DNA of 64,000 nucleotides from Myotis daubentonii (Eukaryota > Chordata > Mammalia > Chiroptera > Vespertilionidae). Position 1 is the stretch's first letter. Every line of letters begins with the position of its first letter. Location: assembly GCF_963259705.1 (NCBI RefSeq), contig NC_081842.1, forward strand, positions 182,160,349-182,224,348, read 5' to 3'. The translations under genes and the position numbers were made by a program. Below the pieces are notes generated by a model. The model was not told the DNA's origin, ran no database searches, and saw nothing but the letters and a program-made list of their open reading frames with translations. This document shows positions 57,840 to 64,000 of this stretch, one piece after another.

Positions 57840-58070
57840 AAGGATGATGTTGTTACTGTTAATAATTCATAGTCATAGCGAGGTGCTGTACATGCATTAT
57901 CATTTTATCCTTAAAGCCGCCCTCGGACGTCGGTCAGAGGATCCTCTTTTTTGGAAAAGGAAACCCAGGCTTCAGAGGTTAAGTTACTTGCTCGATGTTA
58001 CACTGCCAGGAAGTGCCAGAAGCAGGTGGAACCCAGAGCCCGTCATCAGTGAACCAGAGTGTCAGATGGT
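57840..58070 (+). repeat. MIR SINE
   Basis: 'tgtacatgcattatcattttatcc', 'ggaaacccaggcttcagaggttaagttacttgctc' and 'acactgccaggaagtgccag' follow MIR order. Confidence 0.65.
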
Positions 58071-58104
58071 AGAGATTCTGAATGAAGAAATGCTGAAGGC
58101 AGTT

Positions 58105-58320
58105 TTAATAATGTCTGGCTTTGATAGGGTCTACCAGGCCCCATTCTAAACAGTTTGTATATGTCAACTCCATCGTTATCTCTTTTAATGATGAAGAAAC
58201 TGAGGCACAGAGAGATTAAAAATAAGTTGCCGAAGATGATACATCTTGTTAAGTGACAGATCTGGGATTCAAACCAGATAGTATGGCTTCGAGTTCTTAA
58301 TTTCTAGGCCCTGCAGCTTT
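58105..58320 (+). repeat. MIR SINE
   Basis: 'aatgatgaagaaactgaggcacagagagatt', 'gacagatctgggattcaaaccag' and 'ttcttaatttctaggccctgc'. A second MIR directly downstream of the first. Confidence 0.75.
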
Positions 58321-59165
58321 GGAGAGAATAAGACTGTGGGGTGTGAGAGAGCCTACTATGCTCTTTGTTCTTTGAGGCAGAACCACGACCTGCATGTGGG
58401 TGTGTATATGGGAGAGGCTTCTGCTCCTAAATCTTGGACTCCAGGTGGCCTTGGCCTAGGCCCCTGGAGGGAGGTTGTGAGCTCCCTGCTGCCAGTGACC
58501 GCCCACCTGTTGGGGATGCTGCAGAGGCGGGAGGGTGGAGGAGACCACCTGTGTGGGTTATGGCAGGCCCCCAGGGCCCATCCGTGTAGCTGGCTGGCTC
58601 CCAGTCCTTTGTTGAGGACAAGCCCAGCTTTCCTGGCGCATCCCCCACCCCCGGGCAGTGGTATGTCCCCATGGACCACTGTAGGGGAAGTAACCGTGTC
58701 TGCTGGGTCAGCCTGCCCTATTAGGAAGCCCCGCTGTCAAGCCCGGCAGAACTGCTGACAAAGGCGCTGGGAACAATGCTGCGTGGGAGGAGGCATGTGC
58801 ATGTGTTTGCTCGCCTCCTGACCTGGGTGCCAGCCGTGACATACTTCATTTGTCCCCTCTGGTTCCCTGCGGGCACTCAGCCTGACTCTGATGCGTTTGA
58901 CTCCCATTCAGGTCCCTTGTTCAGCGGCAACTTTGGCTGCAGGGCATGGGAGCCAGTCAGCTGGCCCTGGCCCCTCCTCATGCCAGGGTAGTTGGTTTAC
59001 AAGGCTTCCTGGGAGTTCTTACCAAGGAGCCCTGGGAGCCTGTCAGCTCCTCGTCTCAGGTCAGGGAATGGAGGCAGAGAGAAGTAAAGTGACTTTTGGA
59101 GGCCACCTAACCAGCAAGTGTGGCTGAAGCTATAATCTGGCCCTGGTGACTTGAAATGGGGAAGA
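58321..59165. other. Unique DNA, no gene seen
   Basis: GC-rich unique DNA. A 140-codon plus-strand frame (58336-58758) competes with minus-strand frames and has no recognisable domain. Confidence 0.4.
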
Positions 59166-59169
59166 GAGG

Positions 59170-59345
59170 GCTTTCCAGATCATCTTGTCCAGACCTTTCA
59201 TTTCACAGATGAGGGATACGAGGCCCAGATTTGCAGCTAGACCTGGCTAAGGTATTTCAGATTGTCAATGGCAGAGCCAGGACTAGAGCCCAGATCTCCT
59301 GGCTCCAGGTTCTGTGTCCTGCCCACTCTGCAGCTCCTCTTCCAC
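59170..59345 (+). repeat. MIR-like fragment
   Basis: 'catttcacagatgagggatacgaggcccag' and 'ggcagagccaggactagagcccag' are MIR words. Confidence 0.55.
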
Positions 59346-59509
59346 TTTTGGTTTCCTTGCATCTCATTTCTGCTGCTGCTTCTGCAGGGCTGATGCAGTG
59401 ATTGCGACTGCCATGCTGCCTTCCTTGGCTGCCAGTGTCTGATTTTCCCAGTTGTCACTTCCTTGGCCTCCCAGGACTAGTAGCTGCAGCTGGTTTACAG
59501 GACTTAGCT

Positions 59510-59625
59510 GAGTGGAAGGAGCATGGGCTTAGCGAGGCAGCTTTTCTACTTGGGAGCAGTGTGACCTTGGGCAAGTCACTTAACCTTTCTGAGCTCTGGC
59601 TCCTCGTCATGATGATTTGGACGAG
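59510..59625 (-). repeat. MIR fragment
   Basis: 'gcagtgtgaccttgggcaagtcacttaacctttctgagct' is antisense MIR. Confidence 0.65.
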
Positions 59626-62600
59626 ATAACCACCAGTGACCTTCCTGCTCTGCAGACCTGTGGCAAGTGATTTTCATGAAAGTGAGTGAGACCCACATGG
59701 ACCTGTGGTTGGAGGCTCTCAGGAAGGGCAGGCGCCTGGTAGTGTGACAAGACCTGTGTTGGGAGTCACAGGGCATGTGTGCATTTAGAAACACTGTTGC
59801 CTTCCCTTTGTCGCTGGCAGGTGATTGGGGCAAGGGATCCCATCATTCTTGGCCCCTCCTCTGCCACTTCTTTTTCTGCACCCAGGCTGTGTGCACAGAC
59901 ACTGCTCCGCCCTGGTGCTGCCCACCCAGGGTAGAGAGGTGGAGGGTTGGCCAGCTGATCGGCATGGCTTTGGAGGAAGAAATGACAGCCAGGCATAGGC
60001 AGGCAGCAAATCCCGTGAGATCTCACTGGATTGGATGCCACTGGATTTTGTCATGGGACGAACTCAAGCCCTGTTATTAGGCCTCAGAAACCCCCCTTCC
60101 ACAGTAGGTCACAGGTGTGGGGCAGAGGAAGGAGTATCGGAGCAAAACCAGAAGTCTGGCCTTTTGTCACTGTGCTCAGTTGTGCAATTGCGTTGGCTGT
60201 TTACATGGTTTTCATTCTTTGGTTTTCTCTTTGGCTGTGAAGTTGTACTATTTTCTGAACTAATCCTGTTTCATGTAACCTGAACCCAAGTATCTGGACA
60301 TGAAGGGTAAGCTTTTTCTCCCCCCCTCCTCTTCCTTAACAAAGGCTGTCCTGCACTGTAGCATCTGGAAATGATCTGGCATCTGGTTTAAGTATGTGTG
60401 CGTGTGTGCACACACTTCTGTAATATAACATGGCCCTACCCAGATAACATGCCTTTGTCTCTCCAACCAGGCATGGACCTGTGTTTCTTTCTGGTTAGAT
60501 GAGATGACTTTACACATGGTGTGATTCCATTGGGATATGCGCTTATATGCGTATTTACACACATGTATAAACCTTTATTTCTACTTGGAATGAGGACAAG
60601 TTCAAGGGCTTGATATGTATAGAAGAGCGTTTTTACTGATAGATGTGGATGTGTTTTTCTTTGCCAAGTTTAATAAACCATATAACAATGCCTTCAGTGA
60701 CTGTAATTAGCGGTTTCCTCATTATTCCCAGGCTCTGCTTTAGCAGGGTCCTGGGATCCCAGTTCCCACCACGAGTGTGGCGGTTCCCTACCCGGAGTTG
60801 TGCTCTGGAGAGGCTGCACGGTTGGAGGTGGCCCATGTTCGCCATCTGTTAATGGTGTCTCTTCGATGCCTGGGGTTGGCGTGGGTGGGAGCCTGTCCTG
60901 GGGGACTTCCAGGTCAGTTCTCCAGATTTAGGTTCAGGATAGACTCTTTTGACCGCCCAAGGTTGGAGCTGTTGGTGGTATTGAGTTGTGGACTGTGCCA
61001 GCAGCTAGAACCGTGCGGGTGACGGGCAGGGAGCGCTGAGTTCCACTGTTTGATCTGGTGGGGAATGGCCCAGGGGGAGGTGAGTGAGATGACTGATGGT
61101 GGCGGAGAAGGACCCTGGTGAGCAAGGGATTGCCCTTGCTGCCCTTTGCACCTGGGGCTCCTCTGTGAACTGCAGGGTGAGGTGGGGGGTTGGTAACACT
61201 TCCCTTGTGGTCATCACCGATCCTTCTTTCCTGGCACCAGTGCCCCTTGGGGAGCCCTCCCTCTTGGAGGCGGTGGTTAGGTTTATTGATTTCTGCTTTT
61301 TTTCTGTTGACAATGGAGTTAGGCCCAGGTCTCCCTCTGGCTCGGGTGTGGTGGAGAGGCCGGTGATGAGAGCCCTTGAGCGCAGTTCCCTGTCGGTTTC
61401 AGGCCGCCCTCTGTGCTTTGGGGGCTGCCTGTGGACGATCCGTGCAGCAAGTCCTCCTTTCTTTGCCTTAAGGGGTGGAGGGGGGAAAGAGAGAGAATTA
61501 GGGACCTGGTCTAATATTTAAACCAGATAACTTTATAACCAGGCCACATTATGCATCAGTATGCGGACCGCAGGTGTAGACCTGGATTGTTGGAGGTGTA
61601 TACCCCCCTAGGGTATGTTGAAGACTTCCACCTAACTTATGGAACATTTGGCCAAATCAACCCAAAAAGCCATTCAAGGTTTCTCTCCCCTGCCTGCTGG
61701 CCCCACCCCTAGCAGCCTAACTTGAATTGTGAGGTGACGAGGACAGCCCACCAGGGCCACCCCTCCTCCGGGCCCAGGGAGAGGTGCAGCTTGGGCAGCT
61801 GTTTTGTGTAGAGCATTTGCTGCCATGGCATCCAGGTTCCTAAGAAGCTGGGGGCTCCCGTTTGGGATTGTGCCTTGGAACACTTGATGGGGAGCTAGAT
61901 CTGGAAAGTGTCCATTCCTGTGGACCCCTGGCAACCTGTGGGTCTCCTTAGAGCTTGTTCAGCTCCCCTGTAGCATGGGGCCCTGGTGGCAGGCGGGGGG
62001 TCCTGATGAGGGGCTGCATGTGTTTGCCAGCCCCCACCCGGCCCTCTTCCCTGCCGCTTCCAAAACAGAACTCACGATCAGTTGTGCAGGAGGCCCAGAC
62101 CCTGTCAGTGCGTAATCCTTGTCCCACAGGAGGCATGCTCCTGGAAGGGAGAAAGGAACCGGTTCTGTCCCTGGTATAAGAGGCTTTAAAAATGCACCTT
62201 GATTTAAGATTCAGCTTTTTGCAGCATATTTTTAAAATGTCAGAAAGATAAATGGTGCAGCCTTCTTAATGTGTCTGCCTTGAACAGCCTTAAAAAAATA
62301 AGTCTATCATTCATCCTCAGGGTCACAGGCGTGTTCACATCCACCCCTACACTCCTGCCTTTGATAGCGTGTATGCCCATCTCTCTTCTTTGAGCAGAAG
62401 TTCGGTGGGGATTGGGGTCTAGACTCAAAGTCCCTTTCTTTCAGAAGTCCAGGAGGCACATTTGTTTCTCCAGGATTGAGACTGATAAATATTTTGGGGA
62501 ACTTTACTGTTGGATCTGCGAAACAGGCACTAGCTTCTGGCTGCTTCTCTCAGGGACCCTTCTCACTTCCCATGAAAACCCACCATCAGCCCAGAGGGTC

Positions 62601-62912
62601 AGAGGAGGGGACACAAACGCTCCAGCCCCTGCCTCTGAGACAGCCTTTCCCTCTGAAACCGGCAGGTCCCTGCTCCCTGCTCAGCATGACGTGGGGGAAG
62701 TTGGGCCTGGTGTGAGGGGACCCCCTGTGCTTGTGGTGCCTTTGGCCAGCACTTTGTTTCCAAGGTTGGGGGGGATAGAGAGGCCGTGGGCCACAGGGAG
62801 GGAGATGGCACTGGAGGGTGAATCGGTCCATGGGGTCTGTACCCTGTTGTCATTGTGTTGTGTAGCTTTTCTAAAGGTACCCTGGCAACTCAGCTGTTTG
62901 TTTTTCTCCCAG
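59626..62912. other. Unique DNA, no gene seen
   Basis: Long unique stretch without a recognised repeat. Many overlapping short frames on both strands, none with a domain. No polyadenylation-plus-exon pattern that I could defend. Confidence 0.4.
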
Positions 62913-62946
62913 AAGGAACTGGAGGAACCCCAGGGTTTTTCAAGGG
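62913..62946 (+). other. Possible 34-nt pseudo- or micro-exon
   Basis: A pyrimidine-rich acceptor (tttgtttttctcccag) directly precedes the segment and a strong donor (ggg|gtgagtg) directly follows. The enclosed 34 nt is open in one frame. The length is not a multiple of 3, so inclusion would shift a reading frame. Splice-like signals are common by chance in introns, and no other exon supports it. Confidence 0.15.
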
Positions 62947-63089
62947 GTGAGTGAGGGTGCCAAGACGTCATTACACTGATTAAGGAGCATTGGGCAGAGC
63001 AGCCTCTGCCTGCGGGAGAGCTATTGGGAGCTTCTGGTGTGAGGTTGTTGTGCCAGTTAGTCCTGGACGAACCTGCAGGATTCTACTCT

Positions 63090-63200
63090 CTGGGCTAGCC
63101 TCCTCCATTGTATGATGAAGACATGGAGGCCCAGAGAGGTCACTCAGCAGTTCAGCACCGAGCCAGAACCAGAGCCCCCCGGCATCCTGACCTCTAGCCA
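63090..63200 (+). repeat. MIR fragment
   Basis: 'tgatgaagacatggaggcccagagaggtcactcagc' and 'gagccagaaccagagc' follow MIR order. Confidence 0.5.
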
Positions 63201-63538
63201 GAAGCTTTTAGTGACTTTGATCTGCTATCTCAGGTGGACCTCACTGGTGATCCAAAGGTCCCGATTATAGCACGTGAACAGAGCTCTCCCAGACACCTGG
63301 CTTGGGCAGGGCCATCTGCCCTATTCTGGACCCATGACTTACATCTCTGGGGACCATCCCTTTAGCTTGTGGTCCTTGTCTGTGCTTCTTATTCCCCTGC
63401 TGGGTGCGTGGCTCACAGAGTCCAGGGAGAGAGGATGGAAGGCTGGAGGCATCTCCCTGCATGGGATCTGCCTGGGTGTGAGGTTGAGATGGTTGTGGGG
63501 CAGGAGGGGAGACTGGCCCCCATTCTCCCTCCCAGTCC
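63201..63538. other. Unique DNA, no gene seen
   Basis: Unique sequence, no credible exon. Confidence 0.4.
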
Positions 63539-63546
63539 CTCTAGCC

Positions 63547-63861
63547 CAGCGGTTCTCAACCTGTGGGTCACGACCCCTTTGGGGGTCGAACGACCCCTTT
63601 CACAGGGGTTGCCTAAGACCATCGGAAAACACATATATAATTACATATTGTTTTTGTGATTAATCACTGTGCTTTAATTATGCTCAATTTTTAACAATGA
63701 AAATACATCCTGCTGCATATCAGATATTTATATTATGATTCATAACAGTAGCAAAATTACAATTATGAAGTAGCAGCGAAAATAATTTTATGGTTGGGAG
63801 TCACCACAACATGAGGAACTGTATTAAAGGGTCGCGGCATTAGGAAGGTTGAGAACCACTG
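63547..63861. mobile_element. SPIN-type non-autonomous hAT transposon, copy 2
   Basis: A complete 315-bp element, same family and orientation as the copy at 1757-2067. The inverted ends are CAGCGGTTCTCAACCT and the complement of CAGTGGTTCTCAACCT. The 8-bp TSD ctctagcc is perfect (63539-63546 and 63862-63869) with TA in the centre. Relative to copy 1 it has a 1-bp and a 3-bp (ctg) insertion. No coding capacity. Confidence 0.95.
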
Positions 63862-63869
63862 CTCTAGCC

Positions 63870-64000
63870 ACTCTTTCTCATCCTCTAAAAATCTTTTTAA
63901 GGATCGTAACATTTATCATGAGCTGTATTATGGGAGACTCTTCTTCATGTTTAAAAATAAACGCTGGCTTAGTGGACTATATTTGGTATATGGAAGTCGT
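63870..64000. other. Unique AT-rich DNA at the window edge
   Basis: No recognised feature before the window ends. Confidence 0.4.

Overview
This window looks like nuclear DNA of a vespertilionid (evening) bat and contains no gene I can support. The main evidence is its interspersed repeats. It holds tRNA-derived SINEs of the VES type, with A and B boxes, a shared pyrimidine-rich body and an AATAAA/A-rich tail. It also holds two non-autonomous hAT transposons that match the SPIN ('Space Invader') family as I know it, which is abundant in vespertilionid bats, plus other short cut-and-paste elements with intact inverted ends and target-site duplications (TSDs). These sit among ancient mammalian MIR, L2, L1, MLT1 and Charlie-like fossils, (CA)n/(GT)n microsatellites and generally CpG-poor unique DNA. 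That is an ordinary intronic or intergenic mammalian landscape.

Coding content: the open frames are short (200 codons at most), start and stop without flanking splice context, and often run through SINEs or (CA)n tracts. None looks like a protein family I recognise. I found no convincing exon, tRNA, rRNA or snRNA gene. One 34-nt segment near 62.9 kb has a good splice acceptor and donor and is listed only as a possible pseudo- or micro-exon.

Layout: 0-10 kb is mostly unique DNA with MIR relics, one SPIN copy (1757-2067) and three AT-balanced blocks that resemble conserved non-coding DNA. 10-18 kb carries five SINE copies, including a VES inserted inside an older SINE and one SINE with an apparent 3' transduction. 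18-28 kb is largely unique, with one Tc1/mariner-like element (24587-24867) and an RFX X-box-like motif. 28-34 kb is a SINE cluster. 34-45 kb has L2/MIR fossils, a CTCF-like site, a second X-box and a complete hAT element with a perfect 8-bp TSD (40955-41160). 45-53 kb holds more SINEs, an MLT1 LTR and microsatellites. 53-64 kb contains a near-palindromic hAT element whose 3' end carries a perfect inverted copy of its own flank (about 55.0 kb), then mostly unique DNA, then a second SPIN copy (63547-63861).

The insertions give a relative history. MIR, L2, MLT1 and Charlie fossils are oldest. SINEs with the '...gtcaacctatgaacc...' head come next, and VES copies follow (one sits inside such a SINE, another inside a MIR). 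The DNA transposons still have recognisable ends and TSDs. I saw no new multi-gene system. The most unusual structures are the inverted-flank palindrome in the hAT element at 55 kb, the SINE with the transduced tag at 12.2 kb and the SPIN pair.
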